Assembly (NCBI RefSeq): GCF_034119845.1
Contig: NZ_CP139420.1
Coordinates: 4,090,275-4,154,274 of the forward strand
Direction of reading: 5' to 3'
DNA from: Flavobacterium sp. NG2
GTDB taxonomy: Bacteria; Bacteroidota; Bacteroidia; Flavobacteriales; Flavobacteriaceae
DNA: 64,000 nt
Of this stretch, positions 52,095 to 61,079 are shown one piece after another. A model generated the notes under the pieces. It was not told where the DNA came from and made no database searches. It saw only the letters and a program-made list of their open reading frames with translations. A program made the translations under genes and the position numbers. Each line of letters begins with the position of its first letter. Position 1 is the first letter of the stretch.

Positions 52095-52670
52095 TTATTG
52101 CCCAATAACAACCTTAGGGAAACGAATAATCTTATCTCCCAATTTGTATCCTTTTTCAAGAACATCCACAATTTTACCTTTCAAGTCATCAGACGGTGCT
52201 GGTATTTGTGTAATTGCTTCAGCAAAATCAGCATTAAATGCATCACCTGCTTTTACCTCAACCACTTCTAAACCTTTTGAGTTTAATGTATTTTTCAGTT
52301 TTTCATGAATAAGCTCTACCCCTTTAGTTACTGCTTCATCCTCAGATTTAGCAATTTCGATAATCGCTCTATCAAAATCATCCAAAACAGGCAACAATGA
52401 CATTAAGACATCTTGATTTGCTGTTTTAAACAATTCAATACGCTCTTTAGTAGTTCTTCTTTTGTAATTTTCAAATTCAGCAAATAATCTCAAAAATTTA
52501 TCTTTTTCATTTGCCAAGTCTTGCGTTAATTGCTCTTCAACACTTAACTCTTCTGCAGGAGCTTGAACATCATTTGCATTGTTTTCCAATGTCGCATCAT
52601 CAATTTTCTGATCGATTTCTGTATTTTCAGTAGTCATATTACCTTTATTTTTAAAAATATTTTTAAACAT
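52095..52670 (-). CDS. grpE: GrpE nucleotide-exchange factor
   Basis: This 191-residue homodimeric exchange factor for DnaK has an acidic, disordered N-terminus (about 1-50, DATLENNANDVQAPAEELSV), a long coiled-coil helix (about 50-105, KFLRLFAEFENYKRRTTKER), a four-helix junction and a beta-wing at 135-190 with VVEVKAGDAFNADFAEAITQ and IIRFPKVVIGQ. An internal Met at residue 12 (MTTENTEI) could also be the start. A TACTTTTG element at 52694 is close upstream. It is first in the grpE-dnaJ operon; dnaK is not in the window. Confidence 0.93.
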   Translation of the reverse strand: MFKNIFKNKGNMTTENTEIDQKIDDATLENNANDVQAPAEELSVEEQLTQDLANEKDKFLRLFAEFENYKRRTTKERIELFKTANQDVLMSLLPVLDDFDRAIIEIAKSEDEAVTKGVELIHEKLKNTLNSKGLEVVEVKAGDAFNADFAEAITQIPAPSDDLKGKIVDVLEKGYKLGDKIIRFPKVVIGQ

Positions 52671-52693
52671 ATTTTACACTTTCCTTTGGAGAG

Positions 52694-52701
52694 CAAAAGT
52701 A
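52694..52701 (-). promoter_or_regulatory. -7 promoter element of grpE-dnaJ
   Basis: TACTTTTG on the minus strand, 23 bases before the GrpE start at 52670. No CIRCE operator is seen. Confidence 0.55.
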
Positions 52702-52903
52702 CTGCCAAAACTGTCTAAATGTCAAATTGTCACTTCGTTTTTTGATAAACAACAAATTCACTGTTATTTTTTCATTATTAATTTAAATTTTAATACTTTT
52801 TTGTGAATTATATCAATTGTTTTATCTATGTTTGTTATCTATTCTTTTTAAAAAAGAATTTAAGGTTAATTCACATATTATTAATTCACCATACCTTATA
52901 TCA

Positions 52904-52939
52904 AAAAAAAGCTTTGTTTATATAAACAAAGCTTTTTTT
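52904..52939. terminator. Terminator with 17-bp palindromic stem
   Basis: AAAAAAAGCTTTGTTTA (52904-52920) is the exact reverse complement of 52923-52939. It closes the hisS transcript (minus strand). The rest of the gap 52671-53151 holds the R4 copy and AT-rich sequence. Confidence 0.8.
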
Positions 52940-53022
52940 ATGACCAAAAATTAAGGGAAATTCCAAATCTAGGAACTTATAAATCTATCTATATTTAAGG
53001 AGCAGTACGTTTAGTGCATTAA

Positions 53023-53103
53023 AGGAACATTGCTCCTGCTATCCGCTAAATATCTTGTATTCGCTTTCGCAATACAAGATGATACCGCTGCTATCAGGGC
53101 TAG
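53023..53103. repeat. TAGCCCTGAT element, family R4
   Basis: On the minus strand it reads TAGCCCTGATAGCAGCGGTA .. GCGGATAGCAGGAGCAATG, matching 48095-48206 in its outer parts. Inside, ATCTTGTATT/AATACAAGAT (about 53052-53080) forms a hairpin. Confidence 0.6.
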
Positions 53104-53151
53104 AAATCACGAAAGAAATTCCAAAACCCATGACTTCCTCCTTCTAACTCC

Positions 53152-54864
53152 TTACTCTTCCAACAAACTTTTCTTCAAACCATCTAAATCAACTAAAACT
53201 TGCTCTCCAGTTGTTAGATTTTTAAGTGCAAACTGACCTGCTTTCATTTCCTCCTCACCTACAATAACTGCATAAGGAATATTTCGTTTGTCAGCGTGTT
53301 GAAATTGCTTCCCTACTTTTACATTATCAGGATACAATTCTACTTTTATTCCATAAGCTCGTAATTGCTTGATGGCATTCATCGCATAAAAAGCTTCTTT
53401 CTCACCATAATTAATAAACAAAGCTTTAGTAGACACCGTTACCGCTTGTGGAAATAAGCCCAACTCTTCAACGACCAAATAAATACGGTCTAGTCCAAAA
53501 GAAATCCCTACTCCACTCATGTTTTTCAACCCGAAGATACCAGTCAAATCGTCATAACGACCACCGCCACCTATAGATCCCATAGCAACACCTTTTGGTG
53601 CGGCTACTTCAAAAATAGCGCCTGTATAATAATTCAGTCCACGAGCCAAAGTCACATCCAAATCCAAGATTGCCGTTGACAATCCTAATTGCGAAACATT
53701 ATCACAGATAAAACGCAATTCAGCTACTCCTTTTAATCCTTCTTCCGACTCAGCCAACAATTGGGATAATTTTTCTATTTTTTCAGAAATTGTTCCTGTG
53801 AAGTTAAACAAGGGTTGCACCTTTGTAATCGCTTCCTCAGAAATTCCCTTTTCTATCATTTCTTTCTTAACTCCGTCCTCTCCTATTTTATCGAGTTTAT
53901 CCAAAGCCACAGTAAAATCTATCAATTTATCCGAAGCTCCAATTACCTCAGCGATACCTGATAAAATTTTACGGTTGTTGATTTTTACAGTTGCTCCCGC
54001 TAATCCTAAATCAGTAAAAACAGCATCGTATAATTGCACCAATTCCACCTCTTGCCATAAGGATTTAGAACCTACCACATCAGCATCACATTGAAAAAAC
54101 TCTCTGAAACGCCCTTTTTGTGGACGATCCGCACGCCAAACGGGTTGGATTTGGTATCTCTTGAAAGGAAATTCGATTTCGTTTTGATGTTGTACTACGT
54201 ATCGTGCAAACGGAACAGTTAAGTCATAACGCAAGGCTTTCTCTGAGATTTTTCCAGCAATCTGCTTAATGCTATCTCCCTCAAAAACATCTTTAAAAAC
54301 TGTTCGTTCAATAGCTTTTGAAAAAATCAATGAATAATAAAACAATTTTTCATCATTTTCAACACATTTTTGAATATATTTAAAAATTCCATAATCTAGA
54401 TATGCAGACATTCGCGCATACTCTACCCCGATTTTTTTAGAAATTACATCCGAAAACGAATTATCGAATAACTCGTTTAAAAAAAAAGCATCCCTAAAAA
54501 TTTTTCTTGATTCTATATCAAAATTCTCTTCTGTAAATGATGTTATGTTTTTGAACTTTTTTTCAAACAATACTAAGAAAGAATGCTCCAAACATTTTTT
54601 TAAAATCTCTTTTTGATATTTTGTATTAATTTCCACATCTTTTAAAAAATCACCTGAGTTTAGTATTTTAAAAATCAAGCGATCTCCTTCTTCTCCATAT
54701 TTCCCCATTAGGGTATCAGAGTTTTCAAAAGAAGGGGTCTCGATTGGTGCGAAACCAAATTTCTCGAAATTATTTTTTATGGTTTGGATAATGTATTGTC
54801 TTTTTGCCACCTCTGCTGGTGAGAAATCTCTTGTCCCTTTAGGAATACTGGGTTTTGATGCCAT
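53152..54864 (-). CDS. hisS: Histidyl-tRNA synthetase with a large insertion
   Basis: This 570-residue class II synthetase charges tRNA-His. The core is complete: motif 1 region [11 protein letters not shown], motif 2 [17 protein letters not shown] and [10 protein letters not shown], the His-binding ARGLNYYTG and motif 3 region [13 protein letters not shown] .. GISFGLDRI, followed by the anticodon domain (about 460-560). Between residues 75 and about 195 lies an extra segment ([20 protein letters not shown] .. [12 protein letters not shown]) that other HisRS enzymes of this kind lack, explaining 570 rather than about 455 residues. The frame is intact through it. Two Cys occur in the insert but no intein signature. 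Confidence 0.9.
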   Translation of the reverse strand: MASKPSIPKGTRDFSPAEVAKRQYIIQTIKNNFEKFGFAPIETPSFENSDTLMGKYGEEGDRLIFKILNSGDFLKDVEINTKYQKEILKKCLEHSFLVLFEKKFKNITSFTEENFDIESRKIFRDAFFLNELFDNSFSDVISKKIGVEYARMSAYLDYGIFKYIQKCVENDEKLFYYSLIFSKAIERTVFKDVFEGDSIKQIAGKISEKALRYDLTVPFARYVVQHQNEIEFPFKRYQIQPVWRADRPQKGRFREFFQCDADVVGSKSLWQEVELVQLYDAVFTDLGLAGATVKINNRKILSGIAEVIGASDKLIDFTVALDKLDKIGEDGVKKEMIEKGISEEAITKVQPLFNFTGTISEKIEKLSQLLAESEEGLKGVAELRFICDNVSQLGLSTAILDLDVTLARGLNYYTGAIFEVAAPKGVAMGSIGGGGRYDDLTGIFGLKNMSGVGISFGLDRIYLVVEELGLFPQAVTVSTKALFINYGEKEAFYAMNAIKQLRAYGIKVELYPDNVKVGKQFQHADKRNIPYAVIVGEEEMKAGQFALKNLTTGEQVLVDLDGLKKSLLEE

Positions 54865-55232
54865 TGTAATTGTTTAAATATTTTGAGATTTTGGATGTAA
54901 ATCAAAATCTTTGCAAATATCTTATTTTTAAAATAAAACTGTTTACTATTTTAAAATTTTAAACAGATAAGTTTTTTTACTATGCGTGTGTGGCTTTAAA
55001 CCATATAAGAGATTTAAGAACATTTAAGCATTGCAGTAAAAATATTAAAAAATATAAGTCATATAAGTTTTTAAAGATTTTTTGAAAGGATGTGCCTAAG
55101 ACAACTTGTATGTTTAGTTATTTTGGAACACAGATTTTAGAAATTAAAGAAATTTAAAGTCTCAGGCTTTAAGATTCGCTGAAAGGGATGAGTCCCTACT
55201 TAAATGTTCTTATTTTTCTTATATGGTTTGAA

Positions 55233-55311
55233 AAACGTATCAAACGTATCAAACGTATCAAACGTATCAAACGTATCAAACGTATCAAACGTATCAAACG
55301 TATCAAACGTA
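55233..55311. repeat. Tandem array of 9-bp unit AAACGTATC, 8.8 copies
   Basis: Eight perfect units (55233-55304) plus seven bases of a ninth. The 9-bp period is exact. On the minus strand it would encode repeating Arg-Leu-Ile. It could be a mutable (slippage-prone) locus upstream of the MacB-like permease at 55414. Confidence 0.9.
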
Positions 55312-55315
55312 AAAA

Positions 55316-55342
55316 ACTTATATGACTTATATGACTTATATG
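55316..55342. repeat. Tandem array of 9-bp unit ACTTATATG, 3 copies
   Basis: Three perfect units directly after the AAACGTATC array. The last is followed by GTT, and CTTATATGGTTT also occurs on the other side of the array (55218-55229). Confidence 0.85.
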
Positions 55343-55413
55343 GTTAAAAAAAAAAAGCTCTTGTGTATTTAGCAGGAATTGCTCCAAAAAATGTACATTA
55401 GTGACAAATTAAA

Positions 55414-56658
55414 ATGATGCTTCAGTTATTTAAAGAAAATATCCGAATTGCTATAGGCTCTATTCGAACGCAGCTGTTGCGTACGATTTTGACGGTGATT
55501 ATTATCGCTATTGGAATCACGGCTTTGGTAGGGATTTTAACGGTGGTTTCGGCTTTGGAAAATACTATTTCGAGTGATTTTTCATCGATGGGAGCCAATA
55601 CATTTTCGATTAAGCAATACGAAAATGACCTTAGAAGGCGTCAGGGCGAACCTAGAAAAATCATCAACCCCACAATTTCATACCCTGAAGCCTTGGCTTT
55701 TAAAAATAAATATCATTTTCCACTAACCGAAACCTCACTTTCTTTTAAGGCAACTTCTACAGCAGAAGTAAAATTTGAAACAAAAAAAACAGACCCTGAG
55801 ATTTCAATACTAGGTGTTGATGATTATTTCTTAGTCAATTCGGGTTTAGAAACGAGTTCAGGGCGGAATTTTAGCAATTTTGACATCAAGAACAACACCT
55901 ATTCTTGTATAGTAGGTTCTGATTTTGAAAAAGGACTACTAAAAGATGTAAATCCGATTGGCAAAACCATTTCGATTCGAGGTGCACGATTTAAAGTAAT
56001 CGGTGTTTTAAAAGAAAAAGGAGCCACCTTTGGCAACAATCAAGATTTACGTGTTTTGATTCCGATTCAATTAGCGCGTTCCTTATTTACCGCTCCTAAT
56101 ATCAATTACACCATTAGCATTTTAACTCAAAAAAACGAAATGCTCAACGAAGCGATTGACCACGCCATTAGCAGTATGCGTAGCATTCGAAAATTAAGCC
56201 CCATGAAGGAAAATAATTTTGGAATCGTTCGTTCTGACGATTTAATAAATAAAATTCTAGGAATTACAAAGTATCTAGGATTAGCTTCTTGGTTAATAGG
56301 TGTGATTACCATTCTAGGTTCGTCTATAGCCTTAATGAATATTATGATTGTTTCGGTTACCGAACGCACACGAGAAATTGGTGTCCGAAAAGCGTTAGGC
56401 GCAAAAAAAACAACCGTTGCCACTCAGTTTTTTATTGAAACGATATTAATAGGACAAATTGGCGGACTAATTGGGATTATTCTAGGAATTGCAATTGGTT
56501 ATGGAATTGCTTCGGCAATGAAATTTGAATTTGTAATTCCGTGGCTAGCCATTTTTGCCGCTTTTATGACAAGTTTTATTGTAGCAATTATTTCTGGATT
56601 GTATCCTGCAATTAAGGCTGCAACACTTGACCCGATTGAGGCATTGCGTTATGAATAG
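55414..56658 (+). CDS. MacB/FtsX-type ABC transporter permease
   Basis: This 414-residue inner-membrane protein has the MacB-type layout: one N-terminal helix (about 19-43, [20 protein letters not shown]), a large periplasmic domain (about 45-285, with [20 protein letters not shown]), then three C-terminal helices (about 285-405, [36 protein letters not shown] is the coupling loop). The ending EALRYE is typical. Such permeases work mechanically on lipoproteins, toxins or peptidoglycan factors and need an ATPase encoded elsewhere. ATG 55414 or the adjacent ATG 55417 are equally possible. Confidence 0.87.
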   Translation: MMLQLFKENIRIAIGSIRTQLLRTILTVIIIAIGITALVGILTVVSALENTISSDFSSMGANTFSIKQYENDLRRRQGEPRKIINPTISYPEALAFKNKYHFPLTETSLSFKATSTAEVKFETKKTDPEISILGVDDYFLVNSGLETSSGRNFSNFDIKNNTYSCIVGSDFEKGLLKDVNPIGKTISIRGARFKVIGVLKEKGATFGNNQDLRVLIPIQLARSLFTAPNINYTISILTQKNEMLNEAIDHAISSMRSIRKLSPMKENNFGIVRSDDLINKILGITKYLGLASWLIGVITILGSSIALMNIMIVSVTERTREIGVRKALGAKKTTVATQFFIETILIGQIGGLIGIILGIAIGYGIASAMKFEFVIPWLAIFAAFMTSFIVAIISGLYPAIKAATLDPIEALRYE

Positions 56659-56771
56659 CTTAAACACAAAGAACACCAAGGAAGCACTAAGCGCACTAAG
56701 ATTATTTAGGCACATTCATAATAACACAAAAAGTTGTTTTTCAGTAAAATAGATGTTATTTTAGAAGAAAC

Positions 56772-56811
56772 AAACCCCGAAATTGCTCAAAACGAGTCAA
56801 AAACGGGGTTT
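56772..56811 (+). terminator. Hairpin protecting the transposase from read-through
   Basis: AAACCCCG (56772-56779) pairs with CGGGGTTT (56804-56811), with T-rich sequence after, just upstream of the transposase start. Such stops are common at IS ends and lower transposase expression from outside. Confidence 0.6.
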
Positions 56812-56825
56812 TCTTTTAAAGTGTG

Positions 56826-58187
56826 ATGGCAAAAATAGTACGTTTAAGCGAATTTCAATACAAATTTTCAATTTTTACTATCAATGAAAATTTTGATAGT
56901 TTTTACGCCCAATTTTTAAAAACGGATTTGGGTAAAATATACCTTTCAATGCCTTTTTCTGAGCTTAGTCAAGCCTTCAAATTGAAAGATTCTAACAAAG
57001 GGACTCATTGTTATTTTAGTCCCAAGGGTAAGATTGCCCTGATGATGTTAAAAAATTACTACGGTTGCTCAGATAAAAAACTTATCGAACTTTTGAACGG
57101 TAATATTTTTATGCAGTTTTTTTGCGACATTTTAATCCCTATAGACAAACCCCTGACTAATTTTAAAATCGTGAGCCAAATCAGAATGGAACTCTCCAAA
57201 GGCTTAAATATTCGAAAGAGTCAAGAAATATTAGCTAAAAACTGGATTCCATATATGAGTGATTTGGATAAAATTTTTACAGATGCTACTTGTTACGAAA
57301 GTGAAGTACGTTTTCCTACTAATCAAAAACTACTATGGGAATGCGTACAATGGAATTACAAACAAATGGAAGCCTTATGCGGCATGTTAAAAATCAAGTT
57401 ACCAAGAACCAAGTATTTGGATTGGTGTAGACGCTATAATGAATATTCTAAAAAAAGAAAAAAGCAATCAAAACACCGTACAAAAGTAACCAGAGGACTG
57501 TTGAAATTATTGTACAAACTTAACGCTGAACTCAATAAAATTGAGAATCAAAATTCTTTTGAAGCTACTAAAAAATACAAAAACCAACGTTCTCTAATCG
57601 CTAAGGTGTATCAACAACAGTCTCAAATTTTTAAAACAGGCAAAAGTGTTCCAGATAGAATAATAAGTATTAGTAAAAGCTATATTAGACCTATTGTAAG
57701 AGGTAAGGAAGTAAAACAAGTTGAATTTGGAGCCAAAGTCAACAAAATCCAAATTGATGGAATTAATTTTATAGAACATATTCAGTACAGAGCTTTCAAT
57801 GAAGGTACACGTCTTCAAAGCACGGTTTTTTGCGCTCAAAACTTAACCAAAACTAAAGTAAAAATGCTTGGTGCTGATGCAATTTATGCCACCAATAAAA
57901 ATCGAACATTCACCACTTCAAACAACATCCAAACCGATTTTGTGCGAAAAGGAAAAGCTGGCAAAAATGAAGAACAGCGTAAAATCTTAGCTAAAGAAAT
58001 CAAAAAAGAACGCTCCACTCGATTAGAAGGAAGTTTTGGAAAAGAGAAAGAACATTACAATCTAAAAAAGATAAAAGCCAAAACCCAAAAAAGTGAAATG
58101 CTTTGGATCTTCTTCGGAATACATACAGGAAATGCCCTGGAAATAGGAAGAAGAATTCTCAAGCAGCAACAAATTTTAGCAGCCTAA
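56826..58187 (+). CDS. Transposase, DUF772/DDE_Tnp_1_6 type
   Basis: This 453-residue DDE transposase appears intact. The N-terminal DUF772 domain is at about 40-130 (CYFSPKGKIALMMLKNYYGC, then SDKKLIELLNGNIFMQFF). The RNase-H-like catalytic domain has Asp in IFTDATCYESEVRFPT, a second Asp in LGADAIYATNKNR and Glu in RLEGSFGKEKEHYNL, split by a Lys-rich linker (about 205-290). ATG 56826 (MAKIVRLSEF) is used; the GTG just before is weaker. The IS1182/IS5-like group is given by motif. It belongs to the outer element; its end is about 90 bases before the nested IS3. Confidence 0.88.
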   Translation: MAKIVRLSEFQYKFSIFTINENFDSFYAQFLKTDLGKIYLSMPFSELSQAFKLKDSNKGTHCYFSPKGKIALMMLKNYYGCSDKKLIELLNGNIFMQFFCDILIPIDKPLTNFKIVSQIRMELSKGLNIRKSQEILAKNWIPYMSDLDKIFTDATCYESEVRFPTNQKLLWECVQWNYKQMEALCGMLKIKLPRTKYLDWCRRYNEYSKKRKKQSKHRTKVTRGLLKLLYKLNAELNKIENQNSFEATKKYKNQRSLIAKVYQQQSQIFKTGKSVPDRIISISKSYIRPIVRGKEVKQVEFGAKVNKIQIDGINFIEHIQYRAFNEGTRLQSTVFCAQNLTKTKVKMLGADAIYATNKNRTFTTSNNIQTDFVRKGKAGKNEEQRKILAKEIKKERSTRLEGSFGKEKEHYNLKKIKAKTQKSEMLWIFFGIHTGNALEIGRRILKQQQILAA

Positions 58188-58337
58188 AAAAACAAAAAAC
58201 ACCTCCGTGGAGAACGTGCATCTAGTCAATACCTAAAAAAGACTTTTTTGACACATCAGAGTCCGTGAAAAATAAAAATGACCAATTTTGAAACTGAACA
58301 TGCCCCAAAAAGTTAGACACTATTTGGGGCATTTTTT

Positions 58338-58853
58338 ATGGAAAGAAAAGTTAAATATGATTATGCATTTAAATTAGAATGTGTAGAATTAGTTTTAAAG
58401 AAACATTACTCAATGTATCATGTTTCAAGATTAAAAGGTATTAACAGATCCAATATTCGTAAGTGGGTCAGTTTTTATAAGGCTTATGGTGAAATTGGTT
58501 TATTACCGCGAATAAATCAAAGTTATTCCGCTGAATTTAAGTTAAAAGTACTCAAAACCATAGAAAAAGACTCTCTTTCATTGATGGCAACTGGTATAAG
58601 ATTTAATATCCCAGATATTGCCATAATTTTAAAATGGAAAAAAGATTATGCTAACTTTGGCCTTAAAGGATTAGAGACAAAACAAAGAGGCAGACCAATT
58701 TCTATGAGCAATAATCGTAAAAAAAGCAAATCAAACAAACCCTTAACAAGGGAAGAAGAACTATTAAAAGAAAACGAAAGACTTCGTTGTGAGAATGAAT
58801 TGCTAAAAAAGTTACAAGCCTTAATTCAAGCCAGGAAAAATTCCAAGCCATAG
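58338..58853 (+). CDS. IS3-family transposase OrfA
   Basis: This 171-residue DNA-binding subunit has two helix-turn-helix units (ECVELVLKKHYSMYHVSRLK; VLKTIEKDSLSLMATGIRFN) followed by a leucine-zipper-like end (REEELLKENERLRCENELLK). Near its end the slippery heptamer A-AAA-AAG (58805-58811) is in frame, so a programmed -1 shift can join it to OrfB, as in the IS150 group. The product without shifting is the inhibitor-like OrfA. Confidence 0.87.
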   Translation: MERKVKYDYAFKLECVELVLKKHYSMYHVSRLKGINRSNIRKWVSFYKAYGEIGLLPRINQSYSAEFKLKVLKTIEKDSLSLMATGIRFNIPDIAIILKWKKDYANFGLKGLETKQRGRPISMSNNRKKSKSNKPLTREEELLKENERLRCENELLKKLQALIQARKNSKP

Positions 58854-59686
58854 TAGATTTAAGGCATAAATTTGATTTAGAGTTACTTCTAGATCTAACA
58901 AATATGGCGCGCAGTAGTTTTTATTATCATCAAAAACAGAGCAGATTACCTGATAAATATAAAGAAACTAAAGAGTTAATTAAAGTCATTTATAAACGAC
59001 ATAAAGGGCGTTATGGCTACAGACGAATAACTGATGAACTTCAAAGTAAAGGAGTCGTTATCAATCATAAAACCGTTTTAAAATTGATGAAACTATTAGG
59101 ACTAAAGAGTATTGTTAGAGTAAAAAAATACAAATCTTATAAAGGGGAAAATGGTAAAATAGCTCCAAACTTATTGCAAAGAAATTTTAAATCAGAAGCT
59201 CCAAATCAAAAGTGGGCAACCGATATAACAGAATTTAATGTCTCTGGAAATAAGTTGTATTTATCACCTATAATTGACTTGTTTAACCAAGAAATAATCA
59301 GCTATGAACTTACTGAACGACCAGTTTTTAACCAAGTAGTTATGATGCTAAAAAAAGCATTTAAGAAAATACCAAATAATACAAATTTACTACTCCATTC
59401 TGACCAAGGTTGGCAATATCAAATGAGGCAGTATCAATATTTATTAAAGAAAAAAGGTATTGTGCAAAGTATGTCACGAAAAGGAAATTGTTTAGATAAT
59501 GCTATTATTGAAAATTTCTTTGGAACACTAAAGTCTGAAATGTTTTATACGCAAAAATTCAAATCAATAGAACAATTAAAAAAGGAAATCGATAAATATA
59601 TAATCTATTACAACAACGAGAGAATTAAATCAAATTTAAACAAAATGAGTCCGATAAAATATCGAACTCATTATTATCAAAATTAA
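58811..59686 (+). CDS. IS3-family transposase OrfB (reached by -1 frameshift)
   Basis: This is the DDE integrase-like subunit. Its -1 frame is open without a stop from the slippery site to 59686; the first ATG is 58904 (MARSSFYYHQKQ). The HTH_21 region is RHKGRYGYRRITDELQSKG. Catalytic Asp is in KWATDITEF, Asp in LLHSDQGWQYQ and Glu in AIIENFFGTLKSEMFY. It appears intact and complete. The fused OrfAB made by frameshifting should be the active transposase. Confidence 0.88.
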   Translation, partial: VTSLNSSQEKFQAIVDLRHKFDLELLLDLTNMARSSFYYHQKQSRLPDKYKETKELIKVIYKRHKGRYGYRRITDELQSKGVVINHKTVLKLMKLLGLKSIVRVKKYKSYKGENGKIAPNLLQRNFKSEAPNQKWATDITEFNVSGNKLYLSPIIDLFNQEIISYELTERPVFNQVVMMLKKAFKKIPNNTNLLLHSDQGWQYQMRQYQYLLKKKGIVQSMSRKGNCLDNAIIENFFGTLKSEMFYTQKFKSIEQLKKEIDKYIIYYNNERIKSNLNKMSPIKYRTHYYQN

Positions 59687-59826
59687 ATATAAATTTGTCT
59701 AAACTTTTGGGTGCAGTCTAAACTGAAATTTGGTCATTTTTTTTATTTCTTGGAAAAAATAGGATTACTTCTGAATGTGCCTATTTATTCTTAGAACCTT
59801 TGAGACTTAGTATCTCTGAAGCTTAG

Positions 59827-60675
59827 TTACTTTTCTCCAAAAATCATTCTATCGTTTCCGTAAATATCTTTTCGCAGCTCGATGTTTATATAACCTAATT
59901 CTTCCAACAAACCTACCATTTCTTTCCCAAGATACTGATTAATTTCAAAATACAATTGCCCATTTGGCGTCAAGTGTTGCTGAGCTAATTCGGCAATTTT
60001 TCTATAAAAAACCAAAGCATTATCATCAGCGACAAAAAGCGCTAAATGTGGTTCGTACTCCAAGACATTGTTCTTTATTTCTTGTTTTTCCAAATCACGT
60101 ACATATGGCGGATTTGAAACTATAATATCAAATTGTTGAAACAAATCTTCGGTTTCAAGAATACTTTGCTCAATAAACTGAACCTTTACGTCGTTTGCTA
60201 GTGCATTTTTTTGGGCTGTAGCCAAAGCTCCTTTCGAAACATCAATAGCAGAAACTTGAGCATTAGGAAGGTTTTTAGCTAATGCAATAGCAATACAACC
60301 CGAACCTGTACCAATATCAAGAATTTTCAACGACTTCTCAGCTTTTGCATTTTCTTGAATGATCCAATCTACTAACTCCTCGGTTTCGGAACGTGGAATT
60401 AACACATTTTCATTAACTTCAAATTCTAAACCATAAAAACTTGTTGAGCCTAAAAGGTATTGAACAGGAATTTCCTTTTTTAATTGTGCCAACAAATCAT
60501 TCCAAACTTTTAATTCTTCTTCCAAAAACTCCAAATTCGGATTCAATGCTAAATCGATAGCTCGTAAGTGATGTTTATTTTCTAATATCAAATAGAAAAA
60601 ACTCTCAGCTTCATCAACTCCATAAAGAGCTGTTAGTTCTTGAACAAAAAAAGTACGGTATTGCCTGCTATTCAT
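59827..60675 (-). CDS. prmC: Peptide chain release factor N5-glutamine methyltransferase
   Basis: This 282-residue SAM enzyme methylates the Gln of the GGQ motif in RF1/RF2. It has an N-terminal helical domain (1-85), the glutamine-binding IPRSETEELVDWI stretch (91-105), the SAM motif ILDIGTGSGCIAIAL (118-132) and the catalytic NPPY at 188-191. The substrate side RDIYGNDRMIFGEK closes it. A TACTTTTG promoter element lies upstream at 60715. The nested IS ends 46 bases beyond its stop. Confidence 0.92.
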   Translation of the reverse strand: MNSRQYRTFFVQELTALYGVDEAESFFYLILENKHHLRAIDLALNPNLEFLEEELKVWNDLLAQLKKEIPVQYLLGSTSFYGLEFEVNENVLIPRSETEELVDWIIQENAKAEKSLKILDIGTGSGCIAIALAKNLPNAQVSAIDVSKGALATAQKNALANDVKVQFIEQSILETEDLFQQFDIIVSNPPYVRDLEKQEIKNNVLEYEPHLALFVADDNALVFYRKIAELAQQHLTPNGQLYFEINQYLGKEMVGLLEELGYINIELRKDIYGNDRMIFGEK

Positions 60676-60714
60676 TTGAAAATGGTAAACTCAAGAACCC
60701 TTGAAATTGAATTG

Positions 60715-60722
60715 CAAAAGTA
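60715..60722 (-). promoter_or_regulatory. -7 promoter element of prmC
   Basis: TACTTTTG on the minus strand, 39 bases before the start at 60675. Confidence 0.55.
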
Positions 60723-60762
60723 AGGATTGTTTTGAAGAAACTTAGACTAACAAGCTTGATAA

Positions 60763-60998
60763 GTTTTTAAAACACATAGAAACATAGGATCTTCTTTGTG
60801 CATAAGTCGCTTTGCTTTACATAGAAAATCATAGCTTAACCTGCTAAAACAATACATCCACTACAAAGAATTATCTAATTAGGAGTGGAAAGTAATTAAA
60901 TATATCACTGTAAAACAGAATATTTACTATGATTGGCTATGCAAAGTAAAGCGCCTTTTTAATACAACAAAAAACTATGTTTCTATGTGTTTAAAAAA
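60763..60998. repeat. Long inverted-repeat element, family R1, copy 3
   Basis: The left arm GTTTTTAAAACACATAGAAA is the near reverse complement of the right arm ..CTATGTTTCTATGTGTTTAA; inner arms AAGTCGCTTTGCTTTACATAG and CTATGCAAAGTAAAGCGCC also pair. Same family as 933-1109 and 1118-1300 but with a longer loop. It fills most of the gap 60676-61079. Confidence 0.8.
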
Positions 60999-61067
60999 GG
61001 CTAGACAAGATTAATTCCACCTACCCTATTTTTACATTTTTATTTTTAAATCCAAGTCCTAAAGTAT

Positions 61068-61075
61068 TACTTTTG
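61068..61075 (+). promoter_or_regulatory. -7 promoter element of ribD, adjacent to a GTG start
   Basis: TACTTTTG, only 4 bases before the GTG at 61080, so the transcript would start at or very near the start codon (leaderless). Confidence 0.55.
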
Positions 61076-61079
61076 CGAA

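Larger units (their letters stand above)
54865..55413. repeat. Gap filled with R3 repeats and two tandem arrays
   Basis: 54957-55075 and 55197-55350 carry the R3 words (ATATAAGTCATATAAGTTTT, TTTAAACAGATAAG and others) in both orientations. Two 9-bp arrays are annotated separately. The reading frame on the minus strand here (RLIRLIRLI) is only the tandem repeat translated. No gene is present. Confidence 0.65.
58295..59720 (+). mobile_element. Nested IS3-family (IS150-like) element
   Basis: The ends are TGAACATGCCCCAAAAAGTT .. (left) and, reversed, TAGACTGCACCCAAAAGTTT .. (right), the IS150-type inverted ends. They are flanked by AAC on both sides (58292-58294 and 59721-59723), a 3-bp duplication as expected for IS3. 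Removing it restores a hairpin ATGACCAA..TTT / AAATTTGGTCAT with A and T runs, so it landed in the loop of a terminator-like structure at the right end of the outer IS. Confidence 0.85.
56709..59781 (+). mobile_element. Insertion sequence (IS1182/IS5-like) carrying a nested IS3 element
   Basis: The outer ends are inverted: GGCACATTCA (56709-56718) and TGAATGTGCC (59772-59781). They are flanked by a direct 6-bp target duplication TATTTA (56703-56708 and 59782-59787). Without the nested element (58295-59720) and its duplicated AAC it would be about 1.64 kb, right for an IS with one 453-residue transposase. It sits between the MacB-like permease and prmC, in a target containing CTAAG-rich repeat sequence. 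Confidence 0.85.

Noticed and set aside
54280..54639. Intein in HisRS
   Set aside because: No Cys/Ser at the start, no His-Asn at the end, and too short for a standard intein.
55233..55311. CRISPR array
   Set aside because: Units are 9 bp with no spacers; a simple tandem repeat.
55196..55387. 63-codon minus-strand frame with repeating RLI
   Set aside because: It is only the 9-bp tandem array translated; no start context and no conserved sequence.
58279..59736. IS3 borders at TGACC/GGTCA
   Set aside because: These inverted flanks belong to the terminator-like hairpin into which the IS landed; borders at 58295 and 59720 give a matching AAC duplication and IS150-type ends.
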